Of a stretch of DNA of 64,000 nucleotides, positions 33,341-45,045 are shown piece by piece. How positions within the stretch are numbered: the first letter of the stretch is position 1; each line of letters opens with the position of its first letter. This stretch comes from Phaseolus vulgaris. Lineage: Eukaryota > Streptophyta > Magnoliopsida > Fabales > Fabaceae. The translations under genes and the position numbers were made by a program. Below the pieces are notes generated by a model that saw nothing but the letters and a program-made list of their open reading frames with translations, was not told the DNA's origin and made no database searches. The stretch lies in assembly GCF_000499845.2 (NCBI RefSeq), contig NC_023750.2, positions 29,375,652 to 29,439,651 on the forward strand, written 5' to 3'.

Positions 33341-33879
33341 TTCAAACCTCCCTTTTACACCTCCAATCGGCTTCTACCTCCAAGTCTGGCATCAGAGTTA
33401 CCTGGAAGCCACCTAGCAAACCCGATCACCCTTGGAGCAGCACCTTCAGCCAGCACCTGCTCTGTTTAACTCTCAAATGAGTGATATGGAAACTCTCAAA
33501 GTGAATTAAGAGATCCTTGTGCTGAACAGAACCACAAAATCCAAACCAACGAAGTTATTGGTTTCTAAAGAAGAAAAAGATCTCATTGAGAGATAATGAG
33601 CATTCCTTCCACCAACGAATCCCAAATCTGCTAACGATTTTAACCTATAACAATTTCAAAAAATACACTCCCAAGACAGAGGTTTAGGGTTTCGTGAGCA
33701 CAGACCTGAAAAACCTGGCGCGAAGGCGACAATGGCGGACTCAGGGTTTCTTGAAGGTCAGAGGAACAACCTTGAGCGGAGCGGTAATGGCGGACAGAGG
33801 GTTTCGTGAAGCTCGCCTGAGGGTTTCGTGGGTCGTGAAGGTTGCGTTAGCGGAGAAGGAGAACAGAAGGTGAAGGTTT

Positions 33880-34060
33880 CATGAAGACACTACAAGACGG
33901 TTTCCAAAGTGGGAGACAATGTTGGTTTCCAAAGAAGAGGAAGACAAAATGCTGCTGGTTTCTTGAAGACACGAGGGAGAAGAAGTTGGTTTCCAAAGTG
34001 GGAGACAAGGTTGGTCCAAAGAGTGGGAGACAAGGCTGGTCAAAGGCTGGTCAAAAACAA
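33880..34060 (+). repeat. Short direct repeats GTTTCCAAAGTGGGAGACAA
   Basis: The 20-mer and close variants occur about four times in 150 bp near the right end of the CACTA element. They could be additional protein-binding repeats. Confidence 0.5.
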
Positions 34061-34139
34061 AATTAATTTTTAACAAATTTTTAATTTTTTTTTAAATGAA
34101 AATAAAGAGGAATGGTATAGGAGGGAAAGCAAAAGCGGG

Positions 34140-34263
34140 AATTTTATTTTGGAGGATAATTATGGCGGTTAAAAATGCCATATTCTAAAGGATCATTGTG
34201 GCGGTTACTAAAATGTCGTATTATACGGCAGATTGTGGCGGTTATTAATAACCGCCATATTAA
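34140..34263. promoter_or_regulatory. CACTA right subterminal repeats
   Basis: GTGGCGGTTA units in both orientations mirror those at the left end. Confidence 0.7.
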
Positions 34264-34295
34264 AACCGCCGCATTATACAAGTTTTTTTGTAGTG
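34264..34295 (-). repeat. CACTA right terminal inverted repeat (32 bp)
   Basis: Ends in GTTTTTTTGTAGTG and is followed by the target TAT (34296-34298). Confidence 0.92.
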
Positions 34296-34738
34296 TATGA
34301 AGCTCTCCTTTCTCCTTGATGCTTGTGTCCTTTTATAGGCTTTTCACCTCCAAGGATCTTGAGAGAATATTGTAGTTTATATTTTGTTAACCGTTTCCAA
34401 GTTTCTATCTTTCCATAATTCTTGTATTTTGCAGAAGATTTGCTTCCAATTCTGTTTCTGAGATATTGTAGATTTTATTTTCTCTTTCTTCTCCTCAGAA
34501 TTTGTTTCCTGTTTTGGTTCAAGAAGCAACTTGGACTTTTGCATATTTGGCCCATTCACAAAGGTAGATGCTTCCTCTGGATAATTTACTCTAAAAATAC
34601 AAAATTAACAATAATAATAGTTAAGGCCCAAATAAACCCAATTATAAGAATATTAATTAAAACAATGGATTTATTTATTATTATAGTCCAATAATCTATG
34701 AATAAGGCTAGTGAGTGTGAATAAATATATGCTCATCA

Positions 34739-35875
34739 CTATTCAAGAACTTCTCTAATTTCTCTACTACAATATTTCACGAAAGGATTAGATTTGGTGA
34801 GGTCGAGTATTACACACTTTGCTACATCTTACTTAACATTAGGGTGCCTTCATGTGAATAAGGAAGCTTTAATTGAAATGCTTACTAGTATTGAATGGAA
34901 GTCTAGCAGGTTTGTTAAAACAAATAATGGTAAAATAATTACAAATATGGTTTTAGGTAAGGATTTTTTTTTAAGAATATGGGTGCATTACCTCTAATTG
35001 AAGTGCTTTAATTGGTTAATTTGGTCAAAAGCCAGTCACGGGGTTCCTTATGAAACAATAGACAACCCTAAAGAGAAGATACAAAAGGCTTTCATTTCTA
35101 TAAAAAAAAGTTATTCAATCTAACTATCTATATATTTGTCTATTAATATATTTTGGTTAGTCATTTGTCTTTGTGGAAAATCATTGAGGAAAGGTGGAAA
35201 ACTAACTCTATAGGTCTTTGCATGCTACAAGATATTTTCTTAACCCTTGCATTATCGACTCAAATTTAAAAAGATTTGAGAGTGAAACAATGTTTAATGA
35301 AATATAATAATTAGGATTGTTGGGGATGAGGATGAACAAACTTTCATTGATGTTAAAAAAATTAGCTAAATATTTTTGGTTGTCCATTGACTACTAGGTC
35401 AATTATTTTAATGACTCCAGCAAATTAGTGGGAGTCTTATGTTGATGAGTTCCCTAAACTTTCATGTATTAAGCTTGACATGTAGCTCCTCTGAATGTGA
35501 GCGTAACTCATGTTCCTTTGAGATGATAAGTTAATGTTAAAATATATCTTTATAAAAAAAATTACTAGTCCACTACTTTCTTATCATATTTGTCTTCGCA
35601 TTTGTTTAAGTTCACACAAAGAGAATAAATAGGCTTAAACAAAGCACAATGAATTATGTTGTTTTTGTTATGGCTAATTCAAAATTAGCTAAGAAGCAAA
35701 CAAGAAAACCAACTCAAATTAATAAGACGATTATTCATCCAACGAAGAGGGGATTACAAAAGACGAGCATTAGCAAAATGAACAATTGGATTTTGATGAA
35801 AAATTTGGTTCGAGTCAAAGTTGAGGAGGATGAAACTTTACATCATCATGATTTAGGCATGTATGGATAAAGGAA
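34739..35875 (+). pseudogene. hAT transposase pseudogene, 3' part
   Basis: Continues 21715-22611 after the nested insertions. It has an open stretch THFATSYLTLGCLHVNKEAL (34800 region) and IEWKSSRFVKTNNGK, then heavily shifted frames. The end of the hAT dimerisation region is recognisable as WWESYVDEFPKLSC (35425-35470) and MNYVVFVMANSKLAKKQTRK (35649-35710). It contains numerous stops. Terminal inverted repeats and the 8-bp duplication could not be identified. Confidence 0.75.
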
Positions 35876-36383
35876 ATGTAAATGATGGAGTTGAAGGTCT
35901 CTTTGCAGATTATGAATTTAACTTATGGTTTCGGATAGATTATTATTTTACTACTGTTTTATAACTATGAAGGAGTTACTCCTATGTAACTAGAAATTAC
36001 AACTAATGATGTATTATTTTATATATTATGAAATTCAATTTTGAATTTTGAGTAAGATGTATTGATTTTCTGTGTGAATGTATAAATTTCATAAAATTTG
36101 TAGGATCTTATGATCCATATTACAATCTCCCAATTCCTTTCTTGAACTTGAGTAAGATCTCAATTTTGACTACCATGCTAACTAGTATTGCAAAAGAATT
36201 ATCACACTTACACTTGCAACAATTAGCTACATAGAACACCCATATTCACATAATAAACTAAATGTTTTGTATGGACAATGATTTATATGCTATAGTACAT
36301 TGTTAGTGGCAACTCTTAGTAAAAGAAAATACCAGATGGCTAAAGGAAGATCTGGAAACAAAGTTAGTATGAGAAAACCAAAA
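35876..36383. other. Intergenic, nothing recognised
   Basis: Probably includes the hAT 3' flank; no gene. Confidence 0.4.
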
Positions 36384-36388
36384 GTATG

Positions 36389-36764
36389 TGTTGGAGATTC
36401 CACATCGATTAGAGATAAAGACATTTCATAGTATATAAGTGGGTGCAAACCTCACATTATAAACCAGTTTTATGAGTTTGAGTTAGGCTTAAAATTCACT
36501 TCTCAATATGGTATCAGAGTCCTTTCGAGTCTATCCTAGGAAGAGTTTGTTGGACTTATTAGGTCACCTGCTATCAGGCTACTATCGGACCACCCATAAT
36601 ATATAGTCTCACGCACGAGTTGGCAGTCTCGGTGTGAGGGGGTGTGTTGGAGATCCCACATCGACTAAAGATAAGGACATTTCATAGTATATAAGTGGGT
36701 GAAAACTTTACTTTAAAAGTCAATTTTATGAGTTTGACTTAAACTTAAAGTTCACTTATTAATA
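36389..36764 (+). mobile_element. TRIM retrotransposon (376 bp) with 120-bp LTRs
   Basis: The direct repeats 36389-36508 and 36645-36764 both begin TGTTGGAGAT(T/C)CCACATCGA and contain ATAGTATATAAGTGGG. GTATG flanks both sides (36384-36388, 36765-36769). A primer-binding site TGGTATCAGAGT (36509-36520, complementary to initiator Met-tRNA) follows the first repeat, and a G-rich tract GTGAGGGGGTG precedes the second. The 136-bp interior has no ORF, so it depends on other elements. The LTRs end in AATA rather than CA. Confidence 0.9.
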
Positions 36765-36769
36765 GTATG

Positions 36770-37179
36770 CAAAAGCAAACTTAACAAATAACTATAAAAA
36801 GAGTACTCGTGCACCTTTTGAATGGAGTTAACAGATAAGATATTACTTGGGACATCCACTTTAATTAATTCTAATTGTGATGAGACCAATGAAGTGCATG
36901 AAATCAATGGATCTTCTAGCAATGAAGTTACTAATTGAGGGAACTAATGCTACTGTTACATGGTAGATTAAGTGAGCGTAAAACATTATGAATGTTTTGA
37001 AGGGATTCAGAGATTAGGAATTATAAATTTGTAGTACAAATTTTTTACTTTGCCCTCTGGTCTCTTACTTGTGCATATTTATACATTCCATATTTAATAT
37101 AATTTTTTTCTTGTTGATAAAAAATGGATAAATTCTTAAATGACTTATTTGCTATATGTTATATAAGTTGTCTAGAATA
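36770..37179. other. Intergenic, nothing recognised
   Basis: No gene or clear repeat. Confidence 0.4.
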
Positions 37180-37325
37180 TAAAAAAAAAAACTTGTTGAA
37201 TAGTATGTCAAAATAAAAATTAGTTAGCAACAGAGTAAAACCTATAAGAGAAGAAAATAGAAGTGAATGAAAGATGTGTTTTTAAAGAAGAGTAACCACA
37301 TATATTTAAAGGAAAAAAAAAACTT
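37180..37325. repeat. Diverged copy of the 19666-19875 repeat
   Basis: Shares AGTATGTCAA, AGAGAAGAAAATAGAAG and GAATGAA(A)GATGTGT in the same order. The family is unknown. Confidence 0.5.
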
Positions 37326-38903
37326 AACTTACCCGATCATATGTTCCCACAAGGTTACACATCCAATTGTGAGATGTGAATAGCAATGATTCCATCCCAT
37401 AACATCCAATTCTGAAAAATCAAAGAAACTAAATGAGATTTAAATGATTTATAATAATCAAAGACAAATAAATTAATAAGTAAAAAAAAAATCTAAAACC
37501 TTTGTTACATTATCCATAGCAAATTCAACTTAAACATGAAAACAAAAAAATCTAAATAAAGCTTATAATTGAATGCCTACAAGGGTCACAACTCTTATTA
37601 TACTCAATTTAAAGAAGTACATGAATAATCTAATATATAAACCTTTCTGAAAGACTATAAATTAAACAATGTGGAAGTTGGTGTTTTGAAATACTTAAAT
37701 TACAACAAATTAAAGTAGTACACATCTGTAGGTTGATTATCCATTAAAAATTCAATTTCCCTGGTCTGACTTTAATGATATTTAATTTCTACTACAAAAT
37801 TTTTATTACTTTTTTAGGATAAGTATAGTTTCTTAATTTAAAACTAAACATTCACTAAATTCCCAAGCCATTAGATTCGACGTTATCCAAATTCTTCAAG
37901 TCAAGAAAAATAGACAAATTCTATGAATTTTTTAAAATGTAATAATAACTTATTCATATTTAAAGATTGACCAAGTTTAAGAACGCTAAATTTAGTTCCT
38001 ATCTACTAACTTTACGACAAACTATTTATACTATAAAATTTATAGTGAATATTGTTTTAAAGATTAGAATCCTCTAAAATAAACACGTACATTCTAAAAG
38101 ATAAATTATATTTATAATTAATGGTTAAAAATTTAACAATTAAAACATTATTATAAAACTATATGCATGCTGTAACAAAATTTGCAATTAATCACACTTT
38201 TAAAAATTTGGTTTTTTAAATAATAGTTGTTCTGATACCTTATCTTCTACACTGCTCATCTTTCACTTTTAAAAAATTGCTTTTATCAAAACTAATTATA
38301 CTAATGTTTAACAAAAAATAATACTTATTAACGAAAAATAATTTCAACTGCAAATATGTAGATATTTAATCCAAGTTATTTCAGGTTAATGAAAAATATA
38401 TAAAAATTTGTGTCTTAATTATGCAAATACATTACAAGAAAGTTTTTCTGTCTATTAATTGTTTGGTAACTGATTTGTTGACAACCCACATATTTTTCAC
38501 TCCCACTCTACAACAAATCTTACTACTTTCATATTTTCACATGATTTAATTTATATTTTAATTAAAGAACTTAATTCAATATATTATTATTATTATTATT
38601 ATAATAAGGATGTAAATTTAAAAGAATTTTTTCCTAATTGTTTTTAAACTAAGTTTTTTTATCAACAATAAATAAATGAATTAAAAAAAAGAAACTATTT
38701 TTTTTATCAAAAATAAATACATGAATTAAAAAAAAAAACAGACAGAAAATATGTAAGAATCTTGCAGCTTAAATGGATTTAATACAGAGAGAAATAGAAA
38801 AATGTCTGAGGTGAAACTTTTTCAGCTTTCATTATTTGAGAAGTTCACTTTCATGAGCAATAAATTCTTTAAACCATGTAAACAATTTGTAATAAATATT
38901 AAT
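37326..38903. other. AT-rich 3' flank of the pectinesterase gene
   Basis: No gene. An (ATT)n microsatellite is near 38582-38600, and polyadenylation presumably lies close to 38880. Confidence 0.5.
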
Positions 38904-40975
38904 TTAAAGTCCAGAGGTGAAAGGAACAGAAGTGCTGGGTATCCAGGAGTTGCCAGCAATGAAGTTTGCAACGGTGAAAGGTGTGGCCTGTGATGCAGCA
39001 GTGAGAGCATGGTAACCCTTCCAAGTGACCCTATTGGCAGTGTTGGAGCCAGGACCAGTGTTTGCATATTCTGCATAATACAAAGTGTCCAAAGCAAAGT
39101 TACCATCCCATTCCATCCAACCAGCAGGGTTGATCAAACTGTCAAGGTTGGTCTTCATGAACACTGTTCTTGAGTACTTCTGCCAGGGCCTCCCAAGGTA
39201 TGATTTCACAGAACTAGGGTTGAAGCCTGAGGCACCAGTGACCTTGGAGTTGTGGATGATGATTCCAGTGTTTTGGTTAGGGTCAGTTCTACCCTGAGCA
39301 GTGACTGTGATGGTTCTCTGAGGAGGGGTTCTTGCATAGATGTTGCAGTTCTGCAATACCACAGCAGCATTGCCAAAGATGAAGTCCACTGTGCCATAGA
39401 CATCACATTCTCTGTAGAATTGCCTCTCTGAATGCACATACAATGTGTCTTGATAACCCTCAAAACTGCATCTGTAGAACACTGAGAGATCTGACCCAGA
39501 ACGGAATGCCACTGCTTGGTGATTTGCTGCTCCTGCAGTGTTTCTGAATGTGATGTCTTGAGCAATAAATCCATCACCCACAGCAGCTGAAAAAACGAGT
39601 TCAATTAAATTACAATAATTTCTATTCATAATAATTACAATAATTACATATATATAAATTTTACTATAATTATTAATTATAATAAAATTCTTGTTAACAA
39701 ATATTCTAATTAAAGATATTACTGACTAAAAAATTATAATTATTTTATTTAAAAATAATGTAAAACATATTAAAATTTATTCTCTTTAATTAATTTTTTT
39801 AACCAATACCCTTAATATTTAATTTATTCCAAAAAATATATATATCACTACCAGAAAATCATTAAATAGAAACTAATTTTAGATAAAAAATAATAATTTT
39901 ATAGTGACCAAATTAGAAACTATTTTGGAGACTAAATTTTTTATTTATTTTTACATTAGTTTCTACTATTGTTAAATAGTTTCTAAATTGGTATCTAATT
40001 AGCTACCAAGGTTTTAACTACCAATTATTTAGATTCTAAATTTGGTAGAAAAACGTTATAACTAATTAGATACCAATCTAAAAATCATTTAACAATAACA
40101 AAAACTAGTTTAAAAATCAAAATTTTTTTAATCTCCAAATGGTATCTAAACTATAGCAACTAATTATTAGTTTTTCTAAAATTAGTTTCTAATAATGATT
40201 TTATTGTAGTATGCATATATTCAACCCAATTGAATGCCGTACCAACTACTTTTATCTACTTTTGAATTGTTCAATTTAATATGAATTAATAAAGATTTGA
40301 TATTCTACTTAATCTAGGTTCTGAATCTTGAAGTTATAGAATATATGAAAGTGGGTACCATGCTTTGGTTTAGTAATCAAAGATGATGAATGCAGCTTTT
40401 TAGAACGGTCCATGAAAAAGAAAATATAATAATCTAGAAGCAGCATGCCTCATGTCTCTTTCTATTCTTTTCACCACTGAAAGTCAAACTTCAATTACAA
40501 AAACTCAATAATTTAAGCTTCTTGTTAACCCCAAATTACTTCTAGGACTAGTTTTATGTGTGCCCCTTATATTTTTCAAGCCACCATTTCAACTCTACCA
40601 AACAAACATGAGGTTAAAGAACCTTATATTTTCTCGATTCCAATGGGAAAACAGAACATAAATGTCTCTTTCACTTTTTTTTATTTATCGGCAAATGATG
40701 TCTCTTTAACTTGCAACAGGTTAAAATAATTATCATTAGTTCCCATTTCTGTGATACATTTCTTTTTACCGAATGGACAACATTTAATTATATTTTTAGA
40801 AAGATAAAATTTTGACAAAATAATTGAATATAGCATCAGATATTGTAAAATTATAGAATATTTTACCACGAAAAAAAAAAATAGAAGCAAATATATCATA
40901 AATGTCTCATGGTGGAGCTCCACCAACTACTCAAATGCTAATCAAGATAATATGAAACTTCTCTCTCTCTTTCTC

Positions 40976-41015
<40 letters not shown>

Positions 41016-42717
41016 ATGAAATCTTAATAGATATACTGTTACAATAATAATAATAATTATTATTTATAAATTTTCTTTTGTCTGTATCGAAAAAAAATCT
41101 ATTGTTGGCAAGGACACAGCTATATTTATAATTAATTATGAGTTCAACGTACAGCTATATTAAAATATGGCTGTTATTTCCTTTACTGACAAATGTGATC
41201 TGAATCATGATTTTTTTCATTCATAGGTATTAAAACGTAGTTTATCTTTCTTTTCCCTAACAAATAAAGATGTATAAAGTAAAGTTGATGTGTTAACCAA
41301 ATATTATTTCTATGAAGTATTAGGTTCTCCATCAAGGCAATCCTTAATGAATTTAGAGAAAAAAAAGTAACTTTATTAAACTCAATTATGTATTGACAAC
41401 TTTTATATTAGTGTTATGTAATCTAATATTGTTATTATGCATAATAATTACTTTAAAAATTGTGTTTAAATTTTTTTTTTTAAGAAAATACATCGGTGTA
41501 AAAATATATACAGTGTATAAAAATAAAATTGATTGTAAATCAGAAAATAAAAGTATTTACACACATTCATTTATCGTTGTAAATTAGTCAGTCTGACTTG
41601 TTCTTGCGTTAAAAAGTAAGAGAATATTTAAGTAAAGTAAAGTCTTTTTATGTACCTGAAGTTTTTTGTTAATTAATAAATTTACGCTTCTAAATTAAAT
41701 AGAAAGTGTTATGATCTTGATTAATGAACCAGTAATATATGCCATGTATTAAATATATCTTATCTCTAATAAATTATAATAAAGCATCATTAATTTGGTG
41801 ATAAAAGAAATGAAGTTAAAGTGAGAGAGATACTTACCAACAGTGGCTGAACGGAAGGTTGTGGAGCCACCTCCAACACTTTTGCTACCTGTGATTATCG
41901 TTTTTCCAATTCCATCTCCGACCAACATTATATTCTTTGATTTGATCTCAACTTGTTCATTGTATACTCCACTCTTCACATATATCACATACCTTCCACT
42001 GCTACTCGATGGAGCAGCATCAACAGCAGCTTTCACTGTTGTGTACTTTCCAGAGCCATCTTTGGCCACAACAACATTAGCTTGAGAAGCAGCAGAAGAT
42101 GATTGCAACAACTTTCTATCACCTGGCTTCACCCATGTAGGGTACCCCTCTTGGCTACTTGGTGGTTTGAAGGGGTAATTGGAATCCTTGTTGAGAGAGA
42201 GGGTGTTGCTTAATAACTTTGTGACATTATTGGACATCAAGGGTAGCATGTAATCTTGGACACCAAGTTCGTACAACCCGGCTCTGCATGTTTCCAGGTT
42301 TGTGAGGGCTGTGCTGAGCCATGTTTGTGTGTCGGTTTGGGTGCATTTGGTGTAAGGGTCAAGAGTTTTGTTGAGTCTTTGAATGGTGTAGTCGTAGAGT
42401 TCAATGCAATCGGTCCATGCAGATTTTTCATGGACGTTGCGGCACTTTGGCCCTATGGAATGGGTGTTTAGTTGGCCCCTTTCTGCTCTCTCTAGGGCAA
42501 GTTGAAGGGAAACTTGGAGAAAATCGGATTTGCTTTTGATGGGTTTGTTGAAGGTATGGCTGGTCAAGTAGTACTCACAAGGTTGAGGGTAAGGGGTTTG
42601 GTTGCACCATGATTGAATATCTTTGAATGAGTAAGAGAAGGCAATGGAGGAAAATAGAAAGGGAACAAGTAGAAGGGTTATTATTACTGAGGAAAATGAA
42701 GATGATAATGATGCCAT
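38904..42717 (-). CDS. Pectinesterase/pectinesterase inhibitor (PME with pro-region)
   Basis: Two exons, 42717-41838 and 39586-38904, join across a 2251-bp GT-AG intron into 520 codons. The ATG at 42717 (MASLSSS) is the first possible, because a stop lies four codons upstream. Residues 1-28 look like a signal peptide. Residues ~30-180 are the PMEI-like pro-region, and RKLL (201-204) is the subtilase processing site. The catalytic domain (~213-510) shows GVYNE, QAVAF (Gln317), QDTLYVH (Gln339, Asp340), GTVDFIFG (Asp361) and YLGRPW (Arg426). All are intact, so an active enzyme is expected that removes methyl esters from homogalacturonan in the cell wall. It is the only complete host gene here. 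Confidence 0.95.
39846..40211. mobile_element. Foldback MITE in the pectinesterase intron
   Basis: Ends CACTACCAGAAAATCATTA and, reversed, (T)ACTACAATAAAATCATTA continue as (A)TAGAAACTAATTTTAG, inverted repeats of ~37 bp. Further inside, GTTAAATAGTTTCTAAATTGG... pairs with GTTAAATGATTTTTAGATTGG..., so most of the 366 bp can fold back. Target duplication is unclear (TAT on the left only). CACTA-like ends suggest, but do not prove, that family. Confidence 0.65.
40977..41010. repeat. (AT)n microsatellite in the pectinesterase intron
   Basis: About 15 AT units, interrupted once. Confidence 0.85.
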
Positions 42718-42827
42718 AGTCACCACTAGCCCTATGGCAACACTTTGTTTTTCTTTGAGGGGGTTTAGAATGGGAGGGTTTTTTGGGATGAGGATATGTG
42801 TGGGGTTGATGTCCTAAACTAAAGGGC

Positions 42828-42836
42828 TTTATATAG
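42828..42836 (-). promoter_or_regulatory. TATA box of the pectinesterase gene
   Basis: The minus strand reads CTATATAAAG, about 112 bp upstream of the ATG. Confidence 0.65.
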
Positions 42837-42839
42837 AGG

Positions 42840-44071
42840 AAAAGAAGGTGGTTTGAAGGACCATTATGGATGAAAAGCTGTAAACTAGGGACTGCTCACC
42901 ATGTCTTACTTTTCTAAATCATTTTTGTATAACTCTATTTTCATGCACGTCTGTTGGATCATTAGTGTAGCAACTTTTGCAATTTATTAATTCATATAAC
43001 ATATTTAAGTTGGGTTCTATACTTTTCTTTAGCAATATTATGGAAAAATTTGGAGAAAGAAAATGAATAATGGATAATATGTATCTAACTTTGACCTTAA
43101 GAAAGTGCTGACTTGTCCCAATAGCGGCAATAATCATCCAATAAAACGCGTTATAGTTATATAGTATCTTTATTTTTGTATAATAATCTATATATATTAT
43201 ATCTTATGCTAAGTGAATAATCTTACTTGTTGAGCTTTATTTTCTAGGTTACTAGAATTGCCAATTCTTTGCTAAATTGTTCTGGCCACAAGCAGGCAAA
43301 CTGTTTTGATTTGTACTTGTCAACGAGAAATGGCCTCATGCACATCACACACTAATATAAATATATATTTATATATAGAAGTCTTGGGCTTATTAGAAAG
43401 AGAACTATTGGCATGAAACTTTCAAAATATATTCGTTATTGAGTTTGAAAAGGCATTATTTAATGGTAAAATATGTGAAAATTGACCCTTTGGTTTCAGT
43501 GATTCCACCATTTGTGTGTGTTTGTCTTGGTTGCACATCACATATATGTTCCTATTGATGGGAAAAATACAGTGTTGAGGAGAGTTTCTTGCTAATTTCC
43601 TGTTAAGCGATGAAATATCTGTTTACATGTTCGTTGACTTTGGGACAGTGATTTATAGGGTTGCTTCTTTGAAAGTTAAAACTTTTGAGGAATTATATAT
43701 ATATTTATATATATTCACACACACACGTTAAAAGAAATTGAAGTTCCTGTTTGTTACTTTATATACGTGTTAATTAAACAAAAACGTTCAATTGATTCAT
43801 AGATATATTGAAAAAAAAAACAAAGTTAATTACAATGAAAAATTATAATTATAAAAAAATAAAGATATATTAATAATTAAACCTATTAATTTGATCCAAC
43901 TTATGGGACTTGGTCTTGATCCCGATTCACATGAGGCTGGGTTAACCCCACACATCATTACAAATCTCACAAAAGAAAAAGTTTATAGAGTCAAAATGTT
44001 AACAAAAATCTCATGGATCACCACCAATCCATGGAACTGTTTTTCTAAAGAAAACAATATTATCTAAAACT
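42840..44071. other. Upstream intergenic region of the pectinesterase gene
   Basis: AT-rich; no gene or clear repeat apart from short ATATAT tracts. Confidence 0.45.
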
Positions 44072-44086
44072 AAAAATCAATATCAA

Positions 44087-44458
44087 ACCCAATTCAGGTT
44101 GTTCAAGGAAAGTGAAATTGTGAATATATGGTTGTGCGTTTGGATAGCCGTTGTTGGAGAATTGTGGAAACAAAGGAACAAGATTTTTAGGAACGGAACA
44201 AAGATCATAGTGAAATCTTTATGATGGTTCAGCCAAAGGTTTGGTCGTGGGTAACTGCAAAGGTTAGACTAGCTTGTTTTTCTTATTCAGATTGGTGTCT
44301 TGAACCACTAGTTTTGCATGAGGTTTGTTATTAAAAATTCAAGTGAGTTAAGCGTTGGTCGATGTTCTTGAGGATCTGTGTGTGGTTTGAGTTTTTTGTA
44401 CAAGGGTTGAGGTATCCCTGAAATACTTCCATTATTTATTATTTTTTTGCCGATAAAA
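44087..44458 (+). mobile_element. 5'-truncated LINE insertion with target duplications
   Basis: A plus-strand frame WIAVVGELWKQRNKIF is the ORF2 C-terminal motif also seen at 17090. The tail has GTTGAGGTATCCCTGAAAT and ends in an A run. AAAAATCAATATCAA flanks both sides (44072-44086 and 44459-44473), a 15-bp duplication typical of target-primed integration. Confidence 0.85.
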
Positions 44459-44489
44459 AAAAATCAATATCAAGCCAAAGGTTTATATA

Positions 44490-45045
44490 GGCAAGGTTCG
44501 GTGAGACTTGGGTCAAGTTACCTTAGACCAAAACCATGTCAAGCTAATCGAGCTACACCCAAAGTCGAGGTCAGGCCAAGTCGAGTCAGGTCTAGTTGGG
44601 TTAGACACAAGTCGTGTCGTGTCAGATTGAGCTCAAGTTAGGTTAAGTCTGATCAAGCTAAGTCAGGTTGGAATGAACCTAACTCAGGTTGAGTCGAGCT
44701 AAGTCTAAGAAGGTTGGGTTGGGTTAAATTCAAATTAGGTTAGGTTGGATTTGGCCTAAGTTACATTGAACTGAACTAGGTCTGGCCAAATTCAAGATGG
44801 GATTTAGTCAAATCGAGCCTAGGTTAGTTTGTGTAAGGTTAAGTTCATAACGAGTTAACCTGGACTGATGTTATGCCAAGTCATGCCAGACACAAGTCAA
44901 GTTGGGACCAAATGAGAAAAGGTCTAATTGGGTTGAGTCTAAATCATGCAATGTTGGGTCATGTCCAACCAAATTCAGGTAAAACTTATTCATATTAGGC
45001 CTAAGCAAGTGTGTTGGGTCATGCAAGGTTTAACCATTCTTGCAC
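44490..45045. repeat. Low-complexity GGTT/GTC(A/G)AG-rich repeat
   Basis: Irregular reiteration of words such as AGTCGAG, TCAGGTT, GGGTTAG and CCAAGTC over 550 bp, with no fixed period. It codes for nothing credible. Confidence 0.55.

Larger units (their letters stand above)
23370..34295 (-). mobile_element. CACTA (En/Spm-type) DNA transposon, 10.9 kb, apparently complete
   Basis: Terminal inverted repeats CACTACAAAAAAACG and CACTACAAAAAAACT continue as TGTATAATGCGGCGGTT, 32 bp with one mismatch. The 3-bp target TAT lies at both sides (23367-23369, 34296-34298). Subterminal regions carry many copies of GTGGCGGTT and its complement (23390-23660, 34140-34280), the likely binding sites of the element's DNA-binding protein. 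Two genes are on the minus strand: a TNP2-type transposase (27212-30835) and a Transposase_24-type gene (24066-27078), both open across GT-AG introns. It inserted into the unclassified repeat inside the hAT pseudogene. Confidence 0.92.
22612..34738 (-). mobile_element. Unclassified 1.2 kb insertion in hAT, itself split by the CACTA element
   Basis: Without the CACTA insert it is 1198 bp (22612-23369 plus 34299-34738). It begins TGATAGCTG and ends GCTCATCA, LTR-like TG...CA ends. Read on the minus strand it has a TATA-like CCTATAAAAGGAC (34322-34334 region) and, near the far end, CGTTGGGAGACGACTTGGGG, a phrase I associate with gypsy LTR ends. The flanking direct repeat CTATTCAAGAACT(T) is 13-14 bp (22599-22611/12 and 34739-34751/52), too long for an LTR element. 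It has no coding capacity. A solo LTR and a TPRT-type retroposon are both possible. Confidence 0.55.

Noticed and set aside
36389..36764. TRIM as a Cassandra element
   Set aside because: Cassandra LTRs contain 5S rRNA-like sequence; none is visible here.
39587..41837. Two separate pectinesterase genes
   Set aside because: The halves carry complementary domain parts and GT/AG signals with matching phase, so they are one gene with a long intron.
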